Assembly (NCBI GenBank): GCA_947579605.1
Contig: OX388316.1
Coordinates: 17,673,290-17,737,289, forward strand
Length of the DNA stretch: 64,000 bases
Direction: 5' to 3'
Source of the DNA: Athripsodes cinereus
Lineage: Eukaryota > Arthropoda > Insecta > Trichoptera > Leptoceridae
The notes under the pieces were generated by a model that was not told where the DNA came from, ran no database searches, and worked only from the letters and a program-made list of their open reading frames with translations. Positions within the stretch are counted from its first letter, which is position 1. Each line of letters starts with the position of its first letter. Made by a program: the position numbers and the translations under genes. Positions 48,721-61,333 of the stretch are shown here, in pieces.

Positions 48721-49385
48721 TGTATGAATGAATAAGTTCCAATATTTTTATGTGCTCCTATCCTGAGGTGAAATTTAATTTGATAATTTTGTTTATTAGA
48801 TCCAATAAACTTAAGTCCAGATCAATAATTTTACACCAAAATGTAAGTGACCATTGAACAAATTTTAATCAGTTGTTTCCGACTAATTATTCTATTAAAT
48901 ATCCACAAATATCAAAAATATTCTTATCGTATTAAAATCTTGTTCGGCCATAAAAAATCGAGTTTTTGCACTAAAATTGTGATTAGAATTTGTATTTTTT
49001 TTATTTTTATTTATAATCTAAATTTATATCTGTACCACGAAACCTCTTTTTCAAATTATAGCTTTTAAAACGGATCAGGTACCAATACCCGTTTTTCAAT
49101 ATAAACTTTTTGGTCGAAATCCGAAGTTAAAAAAAATGTAATTCAGCGATTTAATTCGAAAATTAAAAATCTCGATGTTCTACATTATTAACATGAGGGT
49201 TTTATTGCTGTAAGTCAATTTCTGAGAGGCGAACAAGATTTTATCTATCAAATTATATGTAGTTGTAGATATACTTAATATTATGGGCTATTAAAGACTA
49301 TCTAGAGACAGTGGACGCAGAATCATCAGAATAAAAAGTTCACGACCTTCATCAATGAGAAATACTACATACTACCTAGAAGAAC
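48721..49385. other. Gene-less AT-rich stretch
   Basis: A 73-codon Ile/Tyr-rich frame at 48847-49068 is a chance frame. Nothing else. Confidence 0.45.
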
Positions 49386-49450
49386 TGGTCGGTAGTCTAA
49401 TGGCTTCAGTTTTTAATAGAACGATCTCAGATTCAAATCTTGATGCAGAT
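49386..49450 (+). mobile_element. tRNA-derived SINE head or tRNA relic
   Basis: tagtctaatgg (49393-49403) fits the Pol III A box TRGYNNARNGG exactly, and gattcaaatc (49430-49439) resembles the B box, 37 bases apart. The acceptor stem does not pair, so this is not an intact tRNA gene. Confidence 0.5.
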
Positions 49451-50099
49451 CTTGATGCAAAAGGACATAAGCATGCTTCTAAATCCTAGAGTGTTTTAAG
49501 TATCTATAGATCATCTATAAGTATATTAATTTAAAGAACAAGAAAGGGAAAAATATACTACCTATTTCGGTAGCACTTTGGCAAACATTTACAATAATGT
49601 TCACATTTAGATTCTCGGTGAATAAAATAATTCAACTATTGCAAAACAACGCATAAAATCCATTTAACGACACAGGTTGTTAGATAAAAATGTTGTAAAT
49701 GACAAAGAAGAGGCGAAAATTGTAATGTCAATAAAAACTTTTCATGATAATATTTCTTAATTATTCTAAATGTTTTAGGTAATAACAATGTAAAACAGTT
49801 GATACTAAAAAAAATGGGGACAATATGTCTAAAATCTTTATGGTCAGTTATTGTTGTTGTAACATATGAAACATAAGCCGTAATCATAAAAGGCATTTTT
49901 AGGTGATAAAGGTATAAGATAATCCAATATGCTAAACTCGTGGGTTTAGTTATTGTATTAACGTTTGTATCGGTAAGTATTAGAGCTTATATGCGTAGAG
50001 CTCAAGTAATAATCTGAAATTGTATCAATTATACGTACGTCTGATCAATTTACTGATCAGACTTGCTCCTTCAATTTCCATTTTCAAAAGTAGACTGAA
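49451..50099. other. Gene-less AT-rich stretch
   Basis: A short palindrome ctgatcaatttactgatcag lies at about 50041-50060. No gene. Confidence 0.45.
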
Positions 50100-50393
50100 A
50101 CATAACCCATCATAATTCCATCCCCTTCCTTGTCCCCCTTTCCCCATTCCACTTTATGCATGTATTATATATATATTTTTTATTTATTTATTTTTATTTT
50201 TATTTTTGTATGGGTATATTTATTTATTATTTTTTATTTTTTCTATGGTTCTGGCATACTTTATTATTATTCTTATTTTTTTTTTTTCAAACATCAGGTT
50301 GGTTGGCAGAAATTGCCATTTGGCAATAAACCCGCCTTTTGTACAATGTACTTGTCTATTGTCACAATAAAGTTTATTTTATTTATTTATTTA
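50100..50393 (+). mobile_element. LINE 3' UTR with (TTTA)n tail
   Basis: C-rich and T-rich blocks, then caggttggttggcagaaatt, gccatttggcaataaacccg, ccttttgtacaatgta and gtcacaataaagtttatttt with a TTTA tail. The small gccatttggc stem and AATAAAGT signal are typical of LINE 3' UTRs. No ORF part is left. Confidence 0.7.
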
Positions 50394-50813
50394 CGTCTTA
50401 TATTAAATTTCAAATAAAAAATCTAGACTTACTTTAAAGAAAAAAATATATATTAAACAAAAAAAATGTAATTGATCAAAAGACGGACTATTTACCGATT
50501 GGCTATCATGTATTTCAATCAAAATCCTAAATAAGACTGGGAAAATCTGTTTTATAAAATTTGTTTCTGTTTTGTAACATTTTTAATCTAAAACCTGTGT
50601 TAGATGATGATACAAGATAATATTATCATAAAAAAATTACTCTTTGTTGGACTCAGCTTTCTAAATGAAAAATTTCACTGCGTCGTCAAACTATCGTCTT
50701 TGTTTCTTTTACAACACAACTTAATTATGTATCAACATCTGCATATTACATATGTTGATGTTAAGTATTTTCTCATGAGTTACGATATTTTGGATATACC
50801 TTCGTATGTATAT

Positions 50814-50914
50814 CATCATCATCATCATCATTTCAGCCTCCCTGCGTCCATTGTTGAACATAGGCCTCCCCCATTGATCTCCACAGCTCTCTATCCTGGG
50901 CAGACCGCATCCGC
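50814..50914 (-). mobile_element. 101-bp RTE 3' insert with 8-bp target duplication
   Basis: Flanked by atgtatat (50806-50813 and 50915-50922). The minus strand encodes AQDRELWRSMGEAYVQQWTQ, GG and then a stop at 50833-50835, followed by (ATG)n. This matches the C-terminus of the RTE copy at 15451 (AQERKRWRNMEEAYIQQWRD). It is an extreme 5' truncation. The coding part is about 27 codons. Confidence 0.83.
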
Positions 50915-51139
50915 ATGTATATAAGATATAAAAATTACGAAAGATTTAGAAAAAAGCTTAGCGGACAAAAAAACATTAATCTGACATTTAAATAAGTCTT
51001 GATTTGCAAACAAAGAAATAAACATGCGTTTTAACAAAGACATCTGTAAATACGGGTCAGAAGACGTGTCCAAATGTGGCTGTTAGCTAAGCCAGTAAAT
51101 TAAAAGTTTATAAGAATTATAAATGAGCGTTTAATGTTG

Positions 51140-51168
51140 TCAGCGATGAGGTTCACCACCAATCATGC
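51140..51168 (+). mobile_element. Family S core fragment
   Basis: cagcgatgaggttcaccacc followed by aatcatgct matches the conserved core. Very short. Confidence 0.5.
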
Positions 51169-52913
51169 TGTGACAGCGAACAGAGGTGGTGTGAAAGAGT
51201 CATAAATATTTTTGTCAACGGTTTCATTAGGTCACTAGGCAATGCTAAATATGGATGCAATATAACCTAAGCCTTATTACCTATCTATGCATATTATAAC
51301 AACTTGTGTATTTATTTACGTTGTGATATATCATTTATAGAACTCACTAATCGATAGATCAAAACTGGTTTAGTACAGTAGTTTTTATTAAATTATATGC
51401 AGTATTCTATGATGTTTACTAAGAACATCTTGTGATTATAATTATAATTATTCATTTTCTCGTTTTGGCTTGTCTTCGCGCGGAAATGATAAAAAAATAT
51501 TAATTTTAAATCTGACTACACTTATACGCATTTTCGATAGTGTATCATGAATTTAATGTAAAATAATTATTGCAAATTATTTTTATGAAGTAGGTTTGTA
51601 TCTGTTGTTAATTAACAGTAATACTATACTTTGACGTTAATAGGAATAAGACTTTAGAAGTTATGTGGGAAGATATTCATGTAATCGTATCCCCGTTTTG
51701 AAAATAAGTCGGTATGTTATGAAATGAAAATAATATCACTTTAACCAAAGACGCAGAAAGACAAATTCAATCTCCATATAAATTTTAAGGTTAAAGTAGT
51801 AACATTATAACCCGTAGTATAATAAATGAGATAGGGCTAGTTGAATGACATCACATTACAGCCGCGCTTTTTGCTTTAAAGTTTGTCAAAATTTTATGAA
51901 ATTTTGTAAATAGAATATTTTACTTTTGTCTTATTACATAGAACAAAATATAAAAAATGTACATTCAGAATTACAAACTATCTCAAATATTTATGCGAGG
52001 AATTAATTCACAATAATTAAATGTAAAGTTGCTCTTCTTCATTGGATTTGAATAAAATGATCATTCATTTTTTTATGACCACTAGTTTGTATTATAAATA
52101 AATAAATGATGAAACTGGATCAATATACAATAATCTTATCATTTATTAATTATGTATTCATGTAGAATGTTGAGATTTGTTCAATCACAATAATATGTAA
52201 ACAACATCTGTTCGGCCTAAATTCTTAATAGACCGATCTTTCTTCAATCATTCCTATTTTTTTAGTACGAATTACAAAAAATGCAGTGAATATAGTGTTT
52301 ATATTGCTACTTTTTTGCATTTTTAAATTTTAAAATAGGTATATGTCAGATATCGAGAACCATACTTTTACAATTAATTCATGATCGATAAATACAAATT
52401 AAAAAATACAATATTAAATACAATAAAGTATAAATTCGTTTTTATTCAGATCAACCAATTGTTTAACGATTCACGTCTTATTGTAGGTTAAATATGAAGC
52501 TTTTTGGGTCATTAGTCGTTAGAAATTCTCGGAACTCGACTCAGCCAATAATATTGTGTATCTCCAAGAAAAATGCATACTTAGGTGCTTAAAAATAATA
52601 AAAAAGAAACAAATAATAATCTAGAGTAGAGGTTAGCCATCTTTTTCAGAGAGGGTATAAAATTGGATTGGCTGTTCAACAGGGATGATCTGAATCAACT
52701 TTTTCATTTACGAAAACATCTCTAAATAGTCCTTAATTCACGTTTTAATCCCTTGCATTAAATTTTTATTGTGCGTTATTATTGTACCAAAGTTATTTAT
52801 AAATTAGGTTTCGAAAATTTCAGTCATAAAATAACTGACGAGTTGGATTTAAACCACAGGCCATACTTTGTTGATCCCTTAGTCTAGAGTCTAGACTTCA
52901 GTAGGTACTATTA
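51169..52913. other. Gene-less AT-rich stretch
   Basis: Nothing recognised over 1.7 kb. Confidence 0.45.
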
Positions 52914-53020
52914 CCACTACTACTATATCATCATGACACATCCCACAAGTTTACGCAAACTGTAATTCTTAACTGCTTTTGTAGAACTTTTCCTATATTA
53001 TCCAGTAATCAGGATTTGAT
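52914..53020 (-). mobile_element. Family S tail half, decayed
   Basis: A tail-like taccactactactatatc precedes atcatgacacatcccacaag. The middle is barely recognisable (aatcaggatttg). Confidence 0.55.
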
Positions 53021-53640
53021 GAAACGGTACATAATATACCTTTGGTAACTTATGCTGACATTTATACAAAAATTACTAAAATTGCCGATATCAAGTTTTG
53101 ACCTAATACCATCGAAATAGACTTGAGTATATGGTTTGTAATTTCGAAATGTGTGGCCCTTTAATAATTATTTTGTTTATAACTCTAATTTGTTATTATT
53201 GGTAATAAAATGATATAAAATATAACTAAATAAGCCTAAAAATAGTTGTGTAGTTTTTATTAACGATCTTTGATCGTGATAAATAATTTGTAATATCGTT
53301 ATTATTTCTATCTATCTTATGACCTCTGGTATAGGTATATAATATATTCGACGATAATTCGTTGTTTTTGTTTGTGATTATTCTTCCTTATGAACTTAAT
53401 TTAAGAAACAATAATTTATTCATAAGCACATCAAATATGTTTAAATATATTATTTAGTCGTGATTATTTTGATGGAAACTTTAATGATTAGATCAATTTG
53501 AAGATAAACGTACTATTTATTACCAATATTTTCTGTAATACGTGCAGTTATCTTTTGTTGGGTTGTTGACAACTGATTACTAGTTGAAAATTAATCATTG
53601 TGGGAGAAACCTGTTAGTGAAATGCTAAAAATAAACTGGC
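53021..53640. other. Gene-less AT-rich stretch
   Basis: Nothing recognised. Confidence 0.45.
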
Positions 53641-53649
53641 ATAAGATAT

Positions 53650-53985
53650 TCAAGGTATTTTTCAAAGAAAATAAGTCTCCAACTCTTTCGAATCTGTTAA
53701 ATTTAAGATATCTTGTAAAGGGCAGGCAGTTCCCTTTTTCCACGACATTCCCTGTGCTCTGATATCGTTGTTATAGGAACGGTGTAAAGTGAAAGAGGGA
53801 CGCCCGGGCCGACTGAATCCTTGCAGAACGAAAAACAGCACTCTTTTTGGCCAACTATTATTGGTCATTATCAGAACATGACCCAGCCAGGACCATCGTC
53901 TCTCCTGTATCACGGAGATAACAGATCTGCTGAGTGCGTCGGCGCACAGCAAAATTCGTGACATGTTCATACTAATTTAAATCCA
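53650..53985 (-). pseudogene. LINE reverse transcriptase C-terminal fragment
   Basis: The minus strand reads RRWSWLGHVLIMTNNSWPKR, then FSRPGRPSFTLHRSYNNDIR and MSWKK, the WLGHV...RPGRP...W arrangement of the region after the RT domain. The frame is open for 102 codons. It is a different LINE subfamily from those at 18-30 kb. No tail or target duplication was found. Confidence 0.75.
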
Positions 53986-54230
53986 AAATCCTCCTAACAC
54001 ACTTATTTTCAAGACTTAGTATTCCGCTCTTGAGCCTTGTTTTTTTTTTTTTTTAGTTATTTTTTTTCGTATAAACTGGAATTTTTCACCTACGAAAGTG
54101 TTAATATGATGTATTATATTTGATTATTGTAACACAGTCTGTTGTGTTGAAAGCTGGATTTTAATTTTTGTTAATTTCATTGTATTATATTTATTTATTC
54201 AACGTATATTGTGGTGATATATATTTAATT

Positions 54231-54340
54231 CACCCATCTTGGATTGACCTACATCTTATTGATACGGAGAGGGCGACTTGTATATCTATTAAATGAATGA
54301 ACTGGTTACCTTACTTGTGGAACATGTCATAATGGAGTAG
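54231..54340 (+). mobile_element. Family S tail half
   Basis: cacccatcttggattgacct, gatacggagagggcgacttg, actggttaccttacttgtgg and aacatgtcataatggagtag. Confidence 0.65.
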
Positions 54341-54389
54341 TTAGACATATTTAATGAACTCCAAAATTTTCACAAGTTTTGACATGCTA

Positions 54390-54500
54390 TATATTCAGGA
54401 ATGAGGCTACTCAACTGTCGAACATATTGGATGTCATTTGGTTTATTTTTTTTGTATTGTTATGTCTCCTGGCTACTGCACTCATAAAAAATGTTTAGAT
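54390..54500 (+). mobile_element. Possible second decayed family S copy
   Basis: aggaatgaggctactcaact, ttggatgtcatttg and tcctggctactgcactcata follow the family order weakly. Confidence 0.3.
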
Positions 54501-56063
54501 GATAATAAAGATTGCTTATAATTGCTTTGGTCGGATTATAAATTTAATATTCAATTTTACTACCACCTTCATAAAATACTTAACATTTTTTTTATAAAAA
54601 AAGTCATTTTTTAACAATTATAACATACTGAAGGAATGCATAAAGAACATCTTATGAATATTTTATGATCATATAACTATTTTTTTATTCGCCATTCTAA
54701 GCCGTATCGGGTCACGTCGATAGTGTTGAAACTGCAAAAAATTCTCTCTGTGTTTCATAAAACGAGTAAAAATTATCTATGTAACATATTCTAAAATAGA
54801 CCTGCAAGTTTACTCTTGACACAACTTAAAAACGATCTTAATCTTGTCTTGATTTTAATCATACGACGCGCGAAGGAATTATAGTAAAAAGTTACGCGCT
54901 ATCGCGATATTGGCATGCACGTATTTTTTACTATTTTCTTTTACGTATTATCTTCTTTGTCTACCTTACCAATACATATATTTACATGTCTTTATAAACT
55001 TTTGATCCAAAACGATAAAAAAATGTTTCAATATTCAATAAGGTAATTAAATAAATACAGATCTTAGCATCATTTCTAAAACAAACAAGCTGAAAAACTC
55101 CCTGTTCACCCAAAACCCTAGAAACTATCGAATGACGCTAAACTACGCCAATAAAAGCATCCATGTTTACCTCGAAGTTCTACATTCCACGCCGCATATT
55201 TTCCCACTGTATAAATATTTTCAGAACAAGTTGCCATTTTTATATTTATTTTCATAGTAACAGCATTTTTATGCAGAAATATCAATAAATATTACAAAAT
55301 GTATAAAATACAGTGTTATATATGTCCTAATCAGCTGTTAAGGTCAAGTTTTTTATACGATTTATAACATTACGATTATGCATAACAGGCTAATATGAAT
55401 ATTTTCTTTGAATATTTGTTGAGTCTGATTTTTTGTAGAACCTTGTGCCTAAAGTGAATGATAATTTATGATAAAATCAACTGTCACCTATCACAATATG
55501 TAAATCTGCTTTTAATAGCGTCATGTAATGCAACTGCACTTTTATACAATTTGAATAAATTTGCTGAAAAAAGCCTTGAGTCATCAAAGAGATATTTCGA
55601 AAGGTTAGAATATTAATATAATGGGCGTATAGATATATTCGTGTATTTTCTCTGAGATTTGACTGAAAATTGTTAGATTGATTAATTAAACGTTAATTGG
55701 ATTTGTATGCATCAATGAAAAGCATAGGTAGTAATCTTTCATACAATAAGTTATTTGAAATCTTAATGATCAATCAATCACTTAATTATCTTTTCCATGT
55801 GCCAATCTTGAGCTTAAATATCAAAGACAACCTGAATTAATTTTCTTAAGTAATTTTACACAAAAATATTTTTTGGAAAAGTAGAAAGGTAAGCATGCTA
55901 TTTTTAAAAGCAAGTAAAGAAGAAAATGCTGCTGAAAAATATATAAAAAAATCTCCTCAAGGCTGTATTCTTTTTTTTTGAAATACAAAGAATGTTAGAA
56001 TTGGTTAGTAGTTTTGGATACTTATATTGTTTCATAAAATAAAAAGATGTTTAAGATGATGGA
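54501..56063. other. Gene-less AT-rich stretch
   Basis: No repeat or gene recognised. Confidence 0.45.
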
Positions 56064-56273
56064 TGGAGTCCCCAGTAGAGAAAAGAACTTCACGTAAATG
56101 GCAAGTGTTCAAACATCCCGTAGAAGACATTTATCATCTTCAAATAAGCGATGAGATAGGTCACCCATTTTGATGTCTAAATTTTTATTGCAGTTGGTCT
56201 AATGGCTGGTTGCATATTTGATGAATGTGGTCAGTTACCTGGCTAACCCACTTGTGGAGCTGTGATGGTATAA
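56064..56273 (+). mobile_element. Family S element with tail-region rearrangement
   Basis: gatggagtccccagtagaga, cacgtaaatggcaagtgttc, aaataagcgatgagataggt, cacccattttgatgtctaaa, ttggtctaatggctgg, then ctggctaacccacttgtgga and gctgtgatggtataaa. The GGTCT...GGCT block appears twice because of a ~35-bp insertion or duplication. Confidence 0.78.
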
Positions 56274-57544
56274 ATTGTGTTAATAGATTGTGGTAAACTC
56301 TATTTACCCTTTGATTCACGACTTATATAATACAATATTCTTATACCTACGTAGGTACGATCATGATTTTGTGTATAGATATACGTACATAAATAAACAA
56401 AATAACTTTAATTACAAGTTTAATAAATACCTACTTCAGATAATTCATAATAATTTATTACATAATGTAATGTTTGCATTAGTACAGTACAGTATGAATA
56501 TTATTACATATTGTATCACTTACCGTTTATAAACAATAATTATTTCAACTCGCTTTAACCTTTAGTCCTTTAAGTACACTCTCACGAAAAAGACATTTTC
56601 AATTATAATAATGATAACAAATTGAATAAGAAGAACGGAACATCGCACCGAGTTTCAATAACACAACAAAATAGTATGTAATATAAAACAAATAAACTAA
56701 TGATGAATTTAATATCCTTATAATCAAATTAATCAAAACTAAATTATATTGAGCTTCTATGATTTAAATAATATAAAAATATTTGATAGATTATAATGTC
56801 ACAATTCGAGTTATTGATTTTCTTTTAAATGGCAAGGTTAATACGAATTTGAATTAAGTAGATGTTGAATATTCACGTCTTTTTTAAGCATCTGTCAAAT
56901 TTCAAATTTTATTTAAAGGATAATTAGTTTGACTCGATGTATTGCAAGTTAATAGTATAGTTATCGATAATTACCGTATAAATGTTAAGTTTTTAATAAT
57001 TTTCTTATAATATCTATTGGATTCGCTTCTATTACGATAGAAATAGTAGTTGTTTGTTTTCCGCGAGACTTCGTACGCGAGATGATATTATTATTGTAAA
57101 ATTGAAAGTGAATGGTTCGCGCACAACCAAGTTCGTTCGTTTCTGTATGGGAACTGACAATATTGGTTGTCGTATATAATTTTCTGCATCTTGCGAGGAT
57201 TAAAAGATTGTTACTTAATAAGGTACATAATATATTATATATATATACAGCGTAATAATAATAACATCGTTGCATAGGTTAGTACACAAATCGCAAGCAT
57301 CTTGTATGGTAATCTTGTTTATATTTTACATTACTTATGTGTGTTCGTATCTAAGTGTCAAATTATTGACACTATATCAAATGATTATTAATTTTATTGT
57401 AATTTATGCACCATTTCTACAATAAAAATCATATAATTTCCATATATTTTTTTTAATGTAATATTTAAAACACTTATGTACTAAGTATTTAATCAATCAA
57501 CAATGATTTATCACAAATCTCAACTGCCGAGCGCTTTCGCCTTG
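56274..57544. other. Gene-less AT-rich stretch
   Basis: A TA-dinucleotide run lies near 57230-57247. The 96-codon minus frame at 56985-57275 has no motif. Local GC is higher at 57060-57130 without a recognisable function. Confidence 0.45.
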
Positions 57545-57555
57545 TGGCACTTTCA

Positions 57556-57657
57556 TCCATCCATCCATCGCCCTCAACGCACCTCTCGGGAGCACAGGGC
57601 AGAAACCAGCCTCCTCCATTCAGAGCGTCTCTGCGCCAATTGCGTCACCTCTTCATT
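57556..57657 (-). mobile_element. 102-bp RTE-like 3' insert with 11-bp target duplication
   Basis: The flanks are tggcactttca (57545-57555) and tgacactttca (57658-57668), 10 of 11 identical. The minus strand encodes NEEVTQLAQRRSEWRRLVSA then LCSREVR, then a stop and a (GATG)n tail. It is a sister of 26336-26430. Confidence 0.82.
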
Positions 57658-57668
57658 TGACACTTTCA

Positions 57669-59751
57669 AGGCAAGCGAGTTACTTTAGACTAAAGAATGG
57701 AACAAAGTAACCTACATTACATAGTCTGAGAGAGTTGGATGGAACACAAGGAATTTTAAGAGGGGACTGTTTTTTATATATAATAATAGTGAGAGTGCAG
57801 GAATTTGGACATTTATAATGTCTACCTTATTATATTTTGAAAAAAAAATGTTAGTTTTTTTGACACGGTCACATGGTTTGAAATCTTTAATTTAAATGCA
57901 GTTATAAAGAAAATATATCATTCATCTTCCCATTCTCCATTCAAAAACCATATAACAGGGTGGTAATAAACCACCGCCGTTCAGAAAAAAATTGGGCATA
58001 GTGTGTTTTGGGCAAAACTCTGATATTGCGGTCTATAGAATAATATAGGTATATAAGAAATGGTCAAGTATATTATGAATGAGAATTTTCTGAGTCACGG
58101 GGAAAATTATGATGAAAAACATCATTCTTTTTGATGTGATGATGATTGTTTAAAAACAATACATTTTTCCTATTAATGGTGAATCAAAGATATTTCCCAC
58201 GTTGATGTTTCAGTGGAAGATTATTGCGAAAAACTCATAGTATTATTGAGCAGTTAGTTAAAATTATCTGAGTTTTATTGTATCGGAATAAAGGGAATTA
58301 CTATGGGGTCACAACGTTTAACCCTGTGGCACTCCTGTCGGATGCAATACAATGCTACAGTTTCATGATCTTTGACACGAATCTTCTATAGGTAAATGTA
58401 TAATTGGAAGCAGATGGAAGGAATTGCATGAAAATGAATACCTAAGTGTTTGCATTATTTTGTAATATGATAATTTGCTGCTAATTTTCAATCATACAGC
58501 GTATACTTACAAAGGATATTTTCACATAAGAATTCAACTTATATTAAGGATTTGCTTTATTTTATTGATTTACAGTTGGCTTTTGGTAATCAACGAAAAA
58601 TTGAAACGATCAGAATGAGAGGCATATTTTTACAAAGATACCTAACTAGTAACTACCTACCTACTATAAGTAAGTATAAACTGCATGATTTAATTATTTG
58701 TTTTATTAATACAAGATACAGTATTATTTATCAGCAGTTTATTTATCACTAATGTGTGATTTTTTTCAATTTTTTTACACTCGCATACTAATATAAAATA
58801 AATTAGGAAACTTCATGGCTTTATAAATTCTTTATTATTAATGTTATTATTGGACAACATTTAAGTGTCGTTTACGTGTCAAAACACCTCAAGGACACTG
58901 TACAATTTATCACTGTTCAATTCTAGGATATTATCCACGTCATTAAAAAAATAAATAAGCAGATTGAATGAGAATATCGGATACATAAAGGTATCAACGT
59001 TAGAAGTTACAAATATTGCATATATTTTTTATCCCCTTATTATAAATTTTTGTTTGAAACTCTCCTGATGGTCATGTTTTTGCATATAGATTATTACAAA
59101 TATTTTTGCTTTGAAAGTTTTTCATTAAATTATTTAGGTACCTATTATACGAGTATATTAATTTAATGATACATAAATAAGCAGATAGGTAGATCCTTTA
59201 TTGTGAGATTTTTCCCTAAGCAGTGCATCGTGATTATTATGAACGAAAGTAATATTTAATATTATAGTAATTTAAGATAGTTAACCCAACCGCGGAGCAA
59301 GTGGTACTGGAGGGAATATGAAGGTCAGTCATAAAATATTTCAAATTCTTATACCTTTTTGAAAATCTGGGGACGTAGAGGGAGATGTAGTAACTTATCT
59401 GATGCCTAAAAATGTCTTCACTTTCTTATTTTCATTGTGGACTATCAACGTCTTTTCCTCAACGGGTCACGATAATATTATCCAGCGTTGACCAATCCGC
59501 AGCAATACAAAGATTGGAGACCACTGATAAAAGCTATCTAAATTATTTTAAATAAATCTTAAAACGGTTGGATAATAAGTCAAACACTTTAAAATCGTTT
59601 TTTAGTCATTTTTCCATCATTCTAAGGGGAAGGTCTTGCTATTCATATATATATTAAGAAATGTAAACTTGCGTTGGAATGAAAAACAATTATTTTCTCT
59701 TGTTACCAGAAATGTCGGGTAATTTTTTTTTTGTAATTATATATCCACTCT
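57669..59751. other. Gene-less AT-rich stretch
   Basis: Nothing recognised in 2.1 kb apart from short A/T runs. Confidence 0.45.
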
Positions 59752-59892
59752 CATTCCATCCACTCACGCTGCTATCTTTGTGAGATAGGCAGAGGTGACG
59801 GAATGTCAATTTGATTTGTCCTTACTCACTTTTTTGCTAACCCCACATTCATAGGATTTCTCGTGCATGTACGCCTATTTATCTTACTATGT
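59752..59892 (-). mobile_element. LINE (subfamily A) 3' end relic
   Basis: ccatccactcacgctgctat, tgtgagataggcagaggtga, cggaatgtcaatttgatttg and cttttttgctaaccccacat parallel 18364-18540 and 29265-29390 block by block. The (TATAG)n tail has decayed. Confidence 0.7.
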
Positions 59893-60560
59893 AAATATAC
59901 AGTTTGTATTACTCAACTATATGTAGGTACATAAATTCTTCGCCATCCATTTGAAGCTCATATTCAAACCATGGTTTTGTTTTTATACATTGATGAGAGC
60001 GTCAAAGAGAGCGTTTGAGGTTCTTAGAATTGAGAGCAATCACGAACTCGAAATACACTATATTCTGGGAATTTGATTAACATGGTTAAACCATTAATTT
60101 AGTTCTAAGATTACCAAACCTCCTATCAAATTCAATTTTCCTATATTATTCATCATTCATTTACTTTGTATGTCCTTCTAAAAAATTGAAACAATTAAGA
60201 AATCTTCGAATAGTGCTTACTTCTCCAGAGTGACGCACCAAAAATATATTTTTCAATATTCTCAATTATTATTTCAGAGTGCGAACAAAAGTATTTAAGT
60301 AATTAATTATTTAATTTAGTCAGCAGACTTGTGTGAATTATCAGCACTTTTTACACAGATCTTTATCGTTATAATAGTGTGTAATTTTTAGCAATCAGCA
60401 TCCAAATTTAATTCTCTAGCAAGGTCTCTAAATTCGTTACATTAAATAAAAGTCGTAATTAAATTAATCAATTTAATAAAGTTATAAAAAAATGAGAGAT
60501 GACTCTTTTTGTAGAGCAATGAAATTAAATGTATCCGACACCTTCTTACATTTATTAGAT
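59893..60560. other. Gene-less AT-rich stretch
   Basis: Nothing recognised. Confidence 0.45.
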
Positions 60561-60610
60561 ACTAGCTGGCCCGGCGAACTTCGTACCGCCTAAGAATCAA
60601 TGAACGATTT

Positions 60611-60795
60611 CATACATACATCTTCTTCCCCTTGTCCTAGTTCGGTCGGGGGCCCATTGCCCCTAAGTATCTAACTATATTAAAGAGATAACTGTCCACC
60701 GCTGCTTCCAGGACCTCTGGCCACTCCAAACCAAGCCTTTCAACACATGTTCGACACCTGCCCTATCTTCTGCCCTCTCCCACTGACTTTATGAA
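60611..60795 (-). pseudogene. Unassigned coding relic, CVERL family (copy 3)
   Basis: The minus frame reads TCVERLGLEWPEVLEAAVDS then YLFNIVRYLGAMGPRPN, stop, DKGKK, and ends in a TATG-type repeat. It is the longest copy and shows the 3' end of the family, again with a short simple repeat, as in LINE tails. Confidence 0.55.
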
Positions 60796-60885
60796 TGATT
60801 AATATTATTAATCTCTTTACAAACTCCCGTAATTGTCAAAGTGTGTCATCGAAGGTATAGTGTAAAAAAATATACCTAATTCATT

Positions 60886-61092
60886 TGGAACTTTCGCAGT
60901 TTAGCGGCCCCACCCGTTGTCGAGTAATATGTACGGAATTTTAGGAAATTAATTTTCGAAGTGGATTTTTTGCCGGCAAATTAAAATAATTCTACATATG
61001 GCAACAATTTCCTCAAGTTTCAAAAATATTACCTTTTCTATGGAAAAAAAGTACTCGACAACGGGTGGGGCCGCTAAACTGCGAATGTTACA
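60886..61092. mobile_element. MITE with 33-bp perfect (41-bp near-perfect) terminal inverted repeats
   Basis: 60894-60926 begins tcgcagtttagcggccccac and ends ccgttgtcgagta. 61052-61084 is its exact inverse over 33 bases. With two mismatches the pairing extends to 60886 and 61092. The arms are GC-rich (ggccccaccc), unlike the AT-rich loop. No coding capacity. The target duplication is not certain. Confidence 0.88.
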
Positions 61093-61333
61093 TTATTTTT
61101 TTTTTACATAGACAATTCACACACATCGAGCTAGTCCCAAACTTAGATGAATCTTGATTATGGGTACTAACGCGACGATACCCACATATTATACAATACA
61201 CTATATACATATATATGTAACACCCAGACCCAGGACAATTTGAAAAAGGTCATTCTTCACTTTGCCCTGTCCGGGAATCGAACCCGGGACCTCGTGACTC
61301 AAAGGAAAGAGCTCCGCGCCACACCGGCCGACA
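61093..61333 (-). mobile_element. tRNA-derived SINE, full length
   Basis: On the minus strand, tggcgcggagctc resembles a Pol III A box and gggttcgattcccgg is a perfect B box, placed as in a tRNA. A body of about 150 bases follows (including gacctttttcaaattgtcct and gtgtgtgaattgtctatgt) and then an A-rich tail at 61105-61093. The SINE tail touches the outer end of the neighbouring MITE. It is unrelated to family S. Confidence 0.83.

Noticed and set aside
57060..57180. GC-raised patch as a promoter or first exon
   Set aside because: No splice, start-codon or core promoter context could be supported from sequence alone.
61253..61333. True tRNA gene
   Set aside because: The B box is perfect, but the acceptor arm does not pair and a SINE body with an A-rich tail follows, so it is a tRNA-derived SINE.
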